Positions 1 to 6,582 are shown, counted from the first letter of the stretch. The stretch: DNA of 26,224 nt from Candidatus Hodarchaeota archaeon (GCA_016839665.1 JAEOTU010000082.1:1-26224); one strand, 5' to 3'. Numbers and translations are program-made. Notes: a model not told the origin generated them from the letters alone.

Positions 1-700
1 AAGTTACTTTTAACGCTTCAATAATACCAAATGTAGGAAGTTTTGGAGCTTCCTCGGGTAGTTTTGTTCCAAACGCTGCAATATAGAAGCCAATAAGCAT
101 TAAACCTGCTAATGCCACAACAACAAAAACCAAAAACTCTTCTATTTGAAGTAACGCTCCTATTAGTGCCCCAAGGATGTAACCAACAAGATAAAATCCC
201 TGACGGTAGGTAGAAATGCTTGTTCGTTCCTCAGGGGTAGGACAAATCTCAGGAATGATAGATAAATAGACACAAACAGTAGCCGCGAACGCTGCATTGT
301 AAATACCATTGAAAATGGTTAGCCAAATTATTGGAAAATATAATTCTGTAGCAGGGGAAGGGATTAAAAAAATACCAATAAAACTGAGAGCCATGATTGG
401 CGAACCCAGTATTAACCATGGTTTTCGCCGTCCAAAACGAGTCGAAACCAATTTATCAGAAAGCCAACCAGCAACTGGATTCATCAAAGCTTGAATCCAC
501 CAGCCGATTGCTAAAGCAGTTCCGAGCAAAGTAAGAATCACAAATTCATTTGTTTCGATTAAATCTTTATATACTACGTTCTTATAGAAAAAAAAAGTAA
601 AAACTGTAATAACTGCTCCCACCAGTGAGTTACCAAAAGTAGCAACGGAATAAGCTGCTTTTTGTTTCCCTGTTGCAGTATACATTTGAGCTTCAGTCAT
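1..700 (-). CDS. GPH-family (MelB-like) sugar:cation symporter, N-terminal part
   Basis: The reading frame starts at ATG 698-700 and runs off the left edge, leaving 233 codons of what is normally a protein of about 450-500 residues. The encoded segment has several long hydrophobic helices. After the second helix it carries NPVAGWLSDKL followed by RFGRRKPW, the cytoplasmic-loop signature of the glycoside-pentoside-hexuronide:cation symporter branch of the major facilitator superfamily, with the conserved Asp (SD) and the GRRKPW loop. A purine-rich AAGGTGA lies about 6 nt before the ATG and supports the start. By family it would import a sugar or glycoside with H+ or Na+ across the cytoplasmic membrane. 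The substrate cannot be read from the sequence. The 193 nt upstream, before the Mrp gene end, hold no gene. Confidence 0.85.
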   Translation of the reverse strand, partial: MTEAQMYTATGKQKAAYSVATFGNSLVGAVITVFTFFFYKNVVYKDLIETNEFVILTLLGTALAIGWWIQALMNPVAGWLSDKLVSTRFGRRKPWLILGSPIMALSFIGIFLIPSPATELYFPIIWLTIFNGIYNAAFAATVCVYLSIIPEICPTPEERTSISTYRQGFYLVGYILGALIGALLQIEEFLVFVVVALAGLMLIGFYIAAFGTKLPEEAPKLPTFGIIEALKVT

Positions 701-893
701 CTTTTTTCACCTTATGCAAATTCAGTGGAATAAAATCCCCTCTTCATTCTTAATAAAAGAGTTATGTTCAGTTTTTTGCGAGATTACACCAAGGAAACTG
801 ATTTTGATTGTGCTACTCTCCCGATAATAATCGTGTAAATATGCTAAGAGGCTAATATTTTAAAATAAGGGGGAAACTCCCTCTCCTAGTAGA

Positions 894-1703
894 TTATTTG
901 ATCTTTTTTAAAATTGTCTCGACAATAGGTTTGAAATAATCAAATGCTTCGGAAATACCCCGATCCTCGTCAGCTCTTATTTTCGGATCAAGCGGGATCT
1001 GCCCGAGAAGCTCTGTGTCAAACTCTTGTGCCATTTTAGCACCCCCTCCTTCTCCAAATATGGTATGTTTTTCCCCACAAGAAGGACAGATAAAAGAAGA
1101 CATGTTTTCTATGATTCCAATGACTGGACGATCCATTTTTCGAGACATAACCAGTGATTTGCCCGTGTCGAGAAGACTCACCTCTTGAGGAGTAGTAACA
1201 ATGACTACTCCATCCATGTCAGGAATCATCTGCATAATGGAAATTGCTTCATCCCCTGTCCCAGGAGGCATATCAAAGATTAGTACTTCTAAATCCCCCC
1301 AAAGAAAATCAGTTAGAAACTGACGCAAAGCCTTGATCTTAATTGGACCACGCCAAACGACAGGTGTGGAAGGGGAGTCAAGAAAAAACGCCATGGAAAC
1401 AATCTTAAGACCCATCGGGCCTGTGATTGGACGAAATTTCTCATCCTCAGGAGGGTCCAACCTTTTATTCTCAACACCAAGGATCTTAGGGATGTTTGGC
1501 CCAGAAAAATCTAAATCAGCGAGCCCAACCTTGCCTTTCGGGTATTTTTCGGCAAAGGCTAATGCTAGATTGGCTGCCACAGTTGATTTTCCTACTCCTC
1601 CCTTTCCAGATAAAACAACAATTTTCCGCTTAACCCCTTTCATATGAGATTTGATCTCTTGTTCAAGTTGTTCTAAGTTTGATTGCATTAATTGTTCCTT
1701 CAT
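894..1703 (-). CDS. Mrp/NBP35-family iron-sulfur cluster carrier ATPase
   Basis: This P-loop protein of the MinD/ParA class has a deviant Walker A (GKGGVGKST, near residue 35). It also carries the Mrp signatures VVWRGPIK and DMPPGTGDEA, and a CPSCG pair near residue 207 that in the family helps hold a bridging 4Fe-4S cluster between two subunits. Known members bind and pass on Fe-S clusters to apo-proteins in the cytosol and need ATP. The length of 269 aa is typical of archaeal Mrp. Two starts are possible. ATG 1703 has no visible SD. ATG 1688, five codons in, is preceded by AAGGA at a good distance, so the shorter form (264 aa) may be the translated one. It faces the same way as the transporter but 193 nt separate them. 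The A/B unit diverges from it on the plus strand. Confidence 0.95.
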   Translation of the reverse strand: MKEQLMQSNLEQLEQEIKSHMKGVKRKIVVLSGKGGVGKSTVAANLALAFAEKYPKGKVGLADLDFSGPNIPKILGVENKRLDPPEDEKFRPITGPMGLKIVSMAFFLDSPSTPVVWRGPIKIKALRQFLTDFLWGDLEVLIFDMPPGTGDEAISIMQMIPDMDGVVIVTTPQEVSLLDTGKSLVMSRKMDRPVIGIIENMSSFICPSCGEKHTIFGEGGGAKMAQEFDTELLGQIPLDPKIRADEDRGISEAFDYFKPIVETILKKIK

Positions 1704-1841
1704 TTCTTATTTTAGTTAAAAATGACATTTTATTGAAATAATGAAGCGATTAGTGAGTGATAAGTCTCCCAAATAAGTATTTATGGTCTTATATTATCAA
1801 CAATTAAGCTATGATTCTTCACCTTTCACTTTATGATTTCC

Positions 1842-1890
1842 GACAATTTTTCCGAAAAGATGACCACTTCGAATACCTTTCTATTATTTC
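1842..1890 (+). promoter_or_regulatory. Promoter element of A/B unit 1, shared with unit 2
   Basis: This 49-nt stretch lines up without gaps with 5380-5428 (34 of 49 identical by hand count). The core TTCGAATAyCTTTCyATTAT at 1868-1887 is the best-kept part. The core begins exactly 86 bp before the A start in both units. The ATTAT-like part may serve as TATA box, giving a 5' leader of roughly 40 nt. The TTCGAA half is a palindrome and could be a regulator site. Confidence 0.6.
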
Positions 1891-1953
1891 TATTATTGTA
1901 TTCCTTATGTTAATTGAAGCAGAATTGAACAGAAATACAAGGAAAGAGAAAAG

Positions 1954-2223
1954 ATGCAAATAACAGAGCAATTTGGGTTGAAAAAATCGTTAGATCATTT
2001 ATTCCAGTTAATGTTCATTTCAACGAACTTATTTGCGTCAATGGAGTTTGAAAATGGCTTAGGATTTATCACAATTGACGACACAGAACGGAAGTCTCAA
2101 TCTGAACTCCAACAACTACTAGCGTATTTCCTTGATCTGGTTGATTATTTCACCCACGAAAAAGTTCAGCTCATTCAGGATGTTGATGATAATTCTCGTT
2201 ATGCTCTTAGTGGAGGTTTCTAA
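1954..2223 (+). CDS. Small protein family A, copy 1 (unknown function)
   Basis: This 89-aa acidic protein has no signal peptide or cysteine motif. I do not recognise the family. It is a close paralog of the protein at 5492-5761: about 57 of 89 residues are identical by hand alignment, with no gaps. The N-terminus (TEQFGL, then LDxLxQL) and the segment FISTNLFA look helical. A short strand-like stretch follows (residues 31-43), then a second long helix (SELxQLLxYFLDL). The C-terminus SRYALSGGF is identical in both copies. It overlaps the ribosome binding site of the next gene and ends 2 nt before it. The small size, tight coupling and shared promoter suggest it works with the B protein, perhaps as a complex. 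Cytosolic location is inferred from the lack of membrane segments. Only a weak purine run (AAGGAAAGAG) precedes the ATG. Confidence 0.85.
   Translation: MQITEQFGLKKSLDHLFQLMFISTNLFASMEFENGLGFITIDDTERKSQSELQQLLAYFLDLVDYFTHEKVQLIQDVDDNSRYALSGGF
2192..2219 (+). promoter_or_regulatory. 28-nt block identical in both units, holding the SD of gene B1
   Basis: These 28 nt at the end of A1 match 5730-5757 base for base, including synonymous positions. The block contains GGAGG (2212-2216), 9 nt before the B1 ATG. The last codons of A (Gly-Gly-Phe) therefore double as the ribosome binding site for B, which implies translational coupling. Confidence 0.6.
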
Positions 2224-2225
2224 GA

Positions 2226-2702
2226 ATGGTAACACAATATACTCATGTTCGTAAGGAGGATTATAATCAAGAGAAAATGGATCGTGAGTTAATCAAGAAT
2301 TTGCAAAGGATGAGTCACGAAGAAAGAATAAAAAAAGAAAAAGAAAGAAGAGACGAAGAAAGTGCTCATTTGGCAAATCGTGCTCTACTGTTATTATCGT
2401 TTAAAGACACTACGACTCAGAACTTACGATATGTACTGAAAGTGCTAGGTATTCGGACGTTGGAGGACAAAGAGGAAGTTCTACAAGAAATCTACCGCCT
2501 AATTAGAGAAGGTATTGTCTATATTTCCAAAGGATTCCCTCAATTTATCGATCAGGGATCCTCCCTCGACGCTGATAATCTAGATGCAGGAAATATTGAT
2601 TTGTGCCTGTTACGTCCTTATGACCAGATAATCAAAGAAATTCAAAGTGATATAGCTGAAATGAAAAAAAAAGAAAAGAGAAGACAAGAATTATTGTTGT
2701 GA
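2226..2702 (+). CDS. Protein family B, copy 1 (winged-helix-like, unknown function)
   Basis: This 158-aa protein starts 2 nt after the A1 stop, with GGAGG 9 nt upstream. Residues 1-50 are highly charged (a KKEKERRDEE stretch) and probably extended or coiled. The conserved core begins at ANRALLLLSFKDTTTQNL and continues through VLGIRTLE to IYRLIREGIVYI. The pattern of three helices followed by a strand pair is what a winged helix-turn-helix domain looks like, but this is inference from pattern only. After NIDLCLLRPYDQII comes a charged C-terminal helix (residues about 135-155), likely a coiled coil. Paralogs are at 5764-6192 and 6205-6582. I do not recognise the family. A role in DNA binding or as a partner of the A protein is plausible but unproven. 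Confidence 0.85.
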   Translation: MVTQYTHVRKEDYNQEKMDRELIKNLQRMSHEERIKKEKERRDEESAHLANRALLLLSFKDTTTQNLRYVLKVLGIRTLEDKEEVLQEIYRLIREGIVYISKGFPQFIDQGSSLDADNLDAGNIDLCLLRPYDQIIKEIQSDIAEMKKKEKRRQELLL

Positions 2703-2728
2703 ATTAACAAGAAATTAAGGTGGACATC

Positions 2729-3028
2729 ATGTCAAACAATCAAATGATGAATGTTATCGAAGGAAGAGAACAATATCCAATAGAATCAAGTTCTAAGAGA
2801 AAAAAAGGCAAACCAGCAATAAAATATGAGATAGATCGGAATATCTTAGAAATTCTCAGAAAAGAAGGACCAATAACAAGAAGTAAATTAGTGTCAACGA
2901 CTGGAATCGCACGATCAACCCTCTACGATAGCCTAATACGATTAATTGTGAAAGGGTATGCAATCAGTTATTCCGAAGATCGTAAACACAGAGGTCGACC
3001 TAAAACATATTTCACAATTGCTCAATGA
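2729..3028 (+). CDS. Winged-helix transcriptional regulator
   Basis: This 99-aa protein has a basic N-terminus (SSKRKKGK) followed by one winged-helix domain. The domain runs from ILEILRKEGPITRSKL (helix 1 and the turn to helix 2), through GIARSTLYDSLIRLIVKGY (recognition helix), to the wing strand GRPKTYFTI. The RGRPKTYF wing is common in small archaeal MarR/ArsR-like DNA-binding proteins. AAGGTGG at 2717-2723 sits 5 nt before ATG 2729, so that start is preferred over GTG 2720. It lies 26 nt after B1 in the same direction and is probably the third gene of unit 1, a likely regulator of that unit or of unit 2. Unit 2 has no counterpart; a third B copy takes this place. No ligand-binding domain is seen. 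Confidence 0.8.
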   Translation: MSNNQMMNVIEGREQYPIESSSKRKKGKPAIKYEIDRNILEILRKEGPITRSKLVSTTGIARSTLYDSLIRLIVKGYAISYSEDRKHRGRPKTYFTIAQ

Positions 3029-3053
3029 GTTTTTTGAGGTTTTTATTTATTAA
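3029..3053 (+). terminator. T-rich archaeal-type terminator after unit 1
   Basis: Two runs (six T, then five T followed by ATTTATT) directly follow the stop codon of the winged-helix gene. Archaeal RNA polymerase commonly stops on such U-tracts without a stem. Confidence 0.45.
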
Positions 3054-3087
3054 ATGAGCATTTTGTGCGCCATTATAAGAGGGGATG

Positions 3088-3110
3088 TTACCTAGAGAAT
3101 CCCTGGGTAA
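3088..3110. repeat. Inverted repeat between convergent genes
   Basis: TTACCTAG and CTGGGTAA form arms that pair at 7 of 8 positions around a 7-nt spacer. It lies in the 213-nt gap between the ends of the winged-helix gene and the double-HTH gene, so it could be a transcript-end hairpin. An 11-nt piece (TTACCTAGAGA) recurs in reverse at 5194-5204, upstream of unit 2. Confidence 0.3.
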
Positions 3111-3241
3111 TATGAAAAAGTAAATTTTTAAATTTAAAAGGAAATTGAAAGCAGTTTCATTCAAATATCCTTTTAACGGCTAAGATTTCTATTTAACTCA
3201 CTAATTAAGATTTTGATTCATATTCGTATTTAGATTCAAAG

Positions 3242-4681
3242 TTAGAAATAAGTTTCTTGTAAATTAATACCCCATCGAATATGATCAACAGAGCTAGCAA
3301 TTTTATAGTATATTTTAATCCCGAAATCCCTTTTGATTAAATCAATCTTTCTAGCAAAAGCTTTAATCCAATAGTTAGGCATTTTTAAGTAACCAAAATA
3401 ATTATAAGGGGTCTCGTCCTCTTGGAAAAAGACATCACACTTTGGAAAACCAAGAAAATGTTGAACCCATGGAATATTAGGATCGTCGCCAGAAACAAAA
3501 AAGAAAATTGTTAAATCTAACCCAATATTGAAATATTGATTCATTTTTACTAATAAGTTCTCCTTCCCATATTCTTGAAGTCGCTTAGAAACCTCTGGAG
3601 ACGAGACTTTTATGGAGTCACTTAATTGCTTAATACTAGCAAAACTTCCCTTAATAGAAAGAAAATCAAGAATTTTAATATCTGCAGGTGTTAGTGACCG
3701 AAAGGGGTCAAAAGCAGGTTTGAGAGAGAATTCAAGATCAGGACTAGGAGAAATTAAGGAAATATTTGCATCACCATGGAGAAAAGAGGGAGGATTCCGC
3801 CAGGTTACCTCTCCTTCCGATAAACCAGATAAATTCCAAGAGGAAACTCTTGAAGACATAGGTTGAGAAATTAAAATCTCAAGATTTTCTTGGACCGAAA
3901 ACATTTCTTCTGGTTTTTTATACGGTATTTGGATGATACTGAAATTCCCTACTGTTAAGTTAATTGAAAAGAGTAAATATTTCTTATATTGTTTTGGGAA
4001 AATGTTTGAATGTGCAATCAAGGTTGTTTCGTACCCAACTTTTCCCATATCTAGAAAATGTAGAGCATGAACCATTTGGAGTAAGCGGATAATATTCATG
4101 CGTCGTAAAACAGTTCTAGGAGAAATTTCCAAATGCTTGGCAAAATCATTTTGTGTTGGGTCTCTATAATAAAATTGGTTATGTTTTTCTAAACCCTGAA
4201 AAGCTTTAAGAAGGGAAATATACATATCATCAAGAGGAACTGTGAAGTTCGATAATATAGGAAAAAGAAATTCGAATAAAACCTCTTTTTCTCCCCTAAT
4301 CTCTTTAGTGAGGATCTTCTGGACAAAGAATTCAAAGAGTTTTTTATCGTGATAGCAGATTTCGTAAGTTACCAATTTCAAAGGGAATAAAACGCTCCCC
4401 CTTTTCCTCCAATTAATTACTAAAGACGCATAGTCTTTGAGCCAACTCTTGTTTAGTTCTAGACTGTCATCCTCATTAAACTTATTGTAAAAAGGGAGGA
4501 TATGAGACTCGAGTATCTCTTTTGCGAATTTTAAGGTATCTTCTAATGAGTAATCCTTCGCTTTTTCATGAATGTGTGTCCAAATATTGAGAAAATCAAG
4601 TACAAATTCCTCTATTTTATACTCTTCGGGTTTTTGTCGGAAATTGTCTAGAATTAAAGAAATTTGTTTGGGGAGAGGCAT
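3242..4681 (-). CDS. Large double-HTH transcriptional regulator (family not recognised)
   Basis: This is a 479-aa soluble protein. Residues 1-165 are mainly helical and have no motif I know. A first helix-turn-helix lies near 174-205 (TQNDFAKHLEISPRTVLRRM). It is followed by an alpha/beta stretch (about 207-275) that recalls the effector-type domain following the HTH in Lrp/AsnC proteins. A second HTH lies near 330-380 (PADIKILDFL, then QLSDSIKVSSPEVSKRL), again followed by an alpha/beta region ending in FGIKIYYKI. This HTH-domain-HTH-domain order suggests an internally duplicated regulator. A TATA-like box and a perfect palindrome sit just upstream, about 30-48 nt from the ATG, so the mRNA is probably leaderless and possibly self-regulated. 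It diverges from the small peptide gene at 4823. It lies between the two A/B units and is a candidate regulator of them. Confidence 0.75.
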   Translation of the reverse strand: MPLPKQISLILDNFRQKPEEYKIEEFVLDFLNIWTHIHEKAKDYSLEDTLKFAKEILESHILPFYNKFNEDDSLELNKSWLKDYASLVINWRKRGSVLFPLKLVTYEICYHDKKLFEFFVQKILTKEIRGEKEVLFEFLFPILSNFTVPLDDMYISLLKAFQGLEKHNQFYYRDPTQNDFAKHLEISPRTVLRRMNIIRLLQMVHALHFLDMGKVGYETTLIAHSNIFPKQYKKYLLFSINLTVGNFSIIQIPYKKPEEMFSVQENLEILISQPMSSRVSSWNLSGLSEGEVTWRNPPSFLHGDANISLISPSPDLEFSLKPAFDPFRSLTPADIKILDFLSIKGSFASIKQLSDSIKVSSPEVSKRLQEYGKENLLVKMNQYFNIGLDLTIFFFVSGDDPNIPWVQHFLGFPKCDVFFQEDETPYNYFGYLKMPNYWIKAFARKIDLIKRDFGIKIYYKIASSVDHIRWGINLQETYF

Positions 4682-4707
4682 TTGATGCGAAAAAGGAGGG
4701 TAGTATT

Positions 4708-4729
4708 ATTTATAAACTTGTCTAGACAA
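4708..4729 (-). promoter_or_regulatory. TATA box with adjoining palindrome, promoter of the double-HTH gene
   Basis: Read on the minus strand, the perfect 12-bp palindrome TTGTCTAGACAA (4718-4729) is followed after one base by the TATA-like TTTATAAAT (4708-4716). The TATA centre lies about 31 nt before the ATG, so transcription would start at or very near it. A site over the B-recognition-element position suggests repression. A near copy of the same layout occurs at 26069-26089. Confidence 0.6.
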
Positions 4730-4746
4730 AATGTTCGAATGTGTAT

Positions 4747-4767
4747 TTGAGCAAGTTAATTGCTCAA
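4747..4767. promoter_or_regulatory. Perfect 8-bp inverted repeat, likely operator
   Basis: TTGAGCAA and TTGCTCAA flank the 5-nt spacer GTTAA in the space between two divergent genes (double-HTH regulator and small peptide). Symmetry and position fit a dimeric regulator site. Which protein binds cannot be told. Confidence 0.5.
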
Positions 4768-4822
4768 TATACCGAAATTTGGTAAAAAAAACCGAATAAA
4801 AAGATAAGGTGTGTAAAAAACA

Positions 4823-4975
4823 ATGAGAAAAATAAGAAATCGAGAAAAAACAATTGATCTTGAACTAATGCTGTTGAAAATACTTCCTTGGTTGTTCCTG
4901 ATATTGCTCTATATTAGTGCATCATCTATAGGAACTGCATTTAATTGTGGACCAGTTGGTCCCGTTGCAGACTAA
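4823..4975 (+). CDS. Small membrane or secreted peptide, 50 aa
   Basis: ATG 4823 opens 50 codons with a signal-peptide-like plan. There is a charged, Lys/Arg-rich start (MRKIRNREK), an acidic helix (TIDLELM), a hydrophobic stretch of about 20 residues (LPWLFLILLYISASSIGTAF, residues 21-40) and a short tail (NCGPVGPVAD). The SASSIGTA segment resembles a signal peptidase site, which would leave a peptide of about 10 residues with one Cys. Uncleaved, it would be a single-pass membrane protein. AAGGTG lies about 10 nt upstream. The gene diverges from the double-HTH regulator and shares its operator region. I know no homolog. Hydrophobic small open frames can occur by chance, so the call is moderate. 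Confidence 0.5.
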   Translation: MRKIRNREKTIDLELMLLKILPWLFLILLYISASSIGTAFNCGPVGPVAD

Positions 4976-5379
4976 AGACAGGACAAAAAATTCAAATTCC
5001 AGTTTGGAAAATCGTCTTTCTGCAACGAGGAGAAGTATGCAGAATGAGATATCCATCACTGGATCCAGAATGCTTTCGCAGTTGATATTCCATAAAGAGT
5101 CCTGAAATACAGATAGATTAAGAAAAATAACCCTAGGTTAAAGCGTACTCCTCTATCATGTTACTATGGGTAAACAACATATTATGGTAATCCTCTCTAG
5201 GTAATATATGGTCTTTTAATGGCCCCCAGTATTTTCCGATGCCTTGAGCAAACTAATTTTTAGTCAGATAATCTTATTGTTTAATGTTATTGGAGGGATG
5301 TTTTTTCTATTTACATGAAAACAATGTTTTCTCCTAGCTTTTCATTTGTCTTTCCTTATGAACATTCTGAATAATTAGT
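4976..5379. other. Intergenic stretch without a clear gene
   Basis: I see no convincing gene here. A 22-codon open frame at 5037-5105 has GAGGAGA just before its ATG but codes for nothing recognisable. The 11-mer TCTCTAGGTAA at 5194-5204 is the reverse of part of the inverted repeat at 3088-3110. No tRNA fold was seen. The stretch may hold an untranslated RNA or be decayed sequence left from the duplication. Confidence 0.4.
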
Positions 5380-5428
5380 GACATTTTTTTGTCATCAATG
5401 TCACTTTCGAATATCTTTCCATTATATC
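5380..5428 (+). promoter_or_regulatory. Promoter element of A/B unit 2, shared with unit 1
   Basis: This is the counterpart of 1842-1890, aligned without gaps, with its core (TTCGAATATCTTTCCATTAT) at 5406-5425. The offset to the A2 ATG is again exactly 86 bp. The 5' part adds an inverted repeat absent from unit 1: TGACA at 5379-5383 and TGTCA at 5390-5394 around a T-run. Confidence 0.6.
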
Positions 5429-5491
5429 AAGATGTTGCTTTCATCTGTCATACAAGGCGAAGTTGTATAGAAACACACGGATGAAAGCAAT

Positions 5492-5761
5492 ATGCAACTG
5501 ACTGAACAGTTTGGACTTAGGAAGACATTAGATCGCTTATTACAATTAGTATTCATATCAACTAATTTGTTTGCAACATTTGAGTTTCAAAATGAACTTT
5601 GTTTTCTAAAAGTTGATAATGATGAACAATATTCTGAATCTGAACTAAAACAGCTTTTAACGTATTTTCTCGATTTAATTGAAGTTTTTTCTCAAGAACG
5701 GCTCCATTTGATCCAAGATCCTGCAGATGATTCTCGTTATGCTCTTAGTGGAGGTTTTTAA
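5492..5761 (+). CDS. Small protein family A, copy 2 (unknown function)
   Basis: This 89-aa protein is paralogous to 1954-2223 over its whole length without gaps. Conserved runs are TEQFGL, FISTNLFA, TYFLDL (AYFLDL in copy 1), LIQD and the C-terminus SRYALSGGF. Changes concentrate on charged surface-type positions and the middle strand region (residues 35-48), as expected for two folded, functional copies. The stop lies 2 nt before gene B2, as in unit 1. No membrane segment or known catalytic motif is visible. A weak upstream GGATGAAAG is the only SD candidate. I cannot assign a function. Confidence 0.85.
   Translation: MQLTEQFGLRKTLDRLLQLVFISTNLFATFEFQNELCFLKVDNDEQYSESELKQLLTYFLDLIEVFSQERLHLIQDPADDSRYALSGGF
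5730..5757 (+). promoter_or_regulatory. 28-nt identical block with the SD of gene B2
   Basis: It matches 2192-2219 exactly. GGAGG at 5750-5754 stands 9 nt before the B2 ATG, the same geometry as in unit 1. Confidence 0.6.
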
Positions 5762-5763
5762 CT

Positions 5764-6192
5764 ATGTACCCGAAATATATCACTGTTTGTGAAGAAAAAC
5801 CAATCCAAGAAAAAGGAGATCAAGAATCTCTTACAATCAAACTTAATGAGGAAGAAATGGCTATTTTAGCTGATCGAGCTCTTCTGCTATTGTCTTTCAA
5901 AGATACACCTACACAAAATCTCCGCTATGTGATGAATGTTCTTGGTATTCGCACGCTAGAAGAGAAAAAGAAAGTTCTTCAACAGATTTATCGGTTAATT
6001 CGAGAGGGGATTGTGTATATCCCCAAGGGACTGCATCAATTAATCGATCAGGGTTCTCTTTTCGATACAAATAACTCTTCAGAAACCGAGAATATTGATT
6101 TATGCCTGCTTCGTCCTTACGAGCAGATTATCAGAGAATTACAAAATGAAATAATGAAGTTACAAACGCGAAAAGCCCCTTCTACCCTTTAG
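5764..6192 (+). CDS. Protein family B, copy 2 (winged-helix-like, unknown function)
   Basis: This 142-aa protein is a close paralog of the B1 protein. It shares ADRALLLLSFKDTPTQNL, VLGIRTLEEK, IYRLIREGIVYI and ENIDLCLLRPYEQII. Its charged N-terminal extension is shorter than in B1 and lacks the KEKERRDEE run. The core from about residue 37 looks like a winged helix; residues 118-138 form a charged helix. It starts 2 nt after A2 and is followed after 12 nt by the third B copy, so unit 2 reads A2-B2-B3. No catalytic residues are apparent. Confidence 0.85.
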   Translation: MYPKYITVCEEKPIQEKGDQESLTIKLNEEEMAILADRALLLLSFKDTPTQNLRYVMNVLGIRTLEEKKKVLQQIYRLIREGIVYIPKGLHQLIDQGSLFDTNNSSETENIDLCLLRPYEQIIRELQNEIMKLQTRKAPSTL

Positions 6193-6204
6193 GACTGTAT
6201 TACG

Positions 6205-6582
6205 ATGAAACTGGAGAAAAGTCTACTTAAAGACATGAAAATTTCTGAAGAAGAAATGGCACAATTAACGGATCGAGCTCTCATCTTATTATCTTTCTCC
6301 GAGAGTGTAAAACAAAGTTTGGGGTACTTACTGAACCTACTTGATATTAGAACAATACAGGAGAAGAAGAACGTCCTACAAGAAATTTTTAGGCTTATTC
6401 GGGAGGGGATTGTATATCTCCCACAAGGGTTGCCTACATTAGTCGAAGAGGGAGCTTTTTTAGACATTAATCATGATAATGGACACGAAGATATTAATCT
6501 ATGCCTTCTCTGTCCGTATGAGCAATTAATTCAAGAAATTAAAGGCGAAATCGGTAAAATGAGAGCTCAAAACGAACCCTAG
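6205..6582 (+). CDS. Protein family B, copy 3 (winged-helix-like, unknown function)
   Basis: This 125-aa protein is the shortest and most divergent B paralog. It keeps EEEMAxLxDRALxLLSF, LDIRTIQEKK, LQEIFRLIREGIVYLP and INLCLLCPYEQLI, and it replaces the KDTxTQNLRY region with SESVKQSLGY. The change LLRPYEQ to LLCPYEQ is notable in an otherwise fixed segment. It directly follows B2 with no A gene of its own. This suggests a B-only tandem duplication within unit 2 and possible B2-B3 pairing. AGGA lies about 12 nt before the ATG. Confidence 0.8.
   Translation: MKLEKSLLKDMKISEEEMAQLTDRALILLSFSESVKQSLGYLLNLLDIRTIQEKKNVLQEIFRLIREGIVYLPQGLPTLVEEGAFLDINHDNGHEDINLCLLCPYEQLIQEIKGEIGKMRAQNEP

Noticed and set aside
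309..494. Plus-strand open frame of 61 codons
   Set aside because: It is antisense to the transporter gene, where the conserved GRRKPW loop is encoded on the minus strand.
1333..1647. Plus-strand open frame of 104 codons
   Set aside because: It is antisense to the Walker A part of the Mrp gene.
1954..2702. Gas vesicle protein genes (small proteins in repeated copies)
   Set aside because: The A and B proteins lack the GvpA/J hydrophobic core pattern, and I found no match to GvpK, GvpG or other Gvp proteins.
5037..5105. 22-codon frame with a strong GAGGAGA
   Set aside because: It is too short and lacks any recognisable feature; purine runs are common by chance in this AT-rich DNA.
6189..6467. 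Minus-strand open frame of 92 codons
   Set aside because: It is fully antisense to the third B paralog, whose sequence is conserved with B1 and B2.
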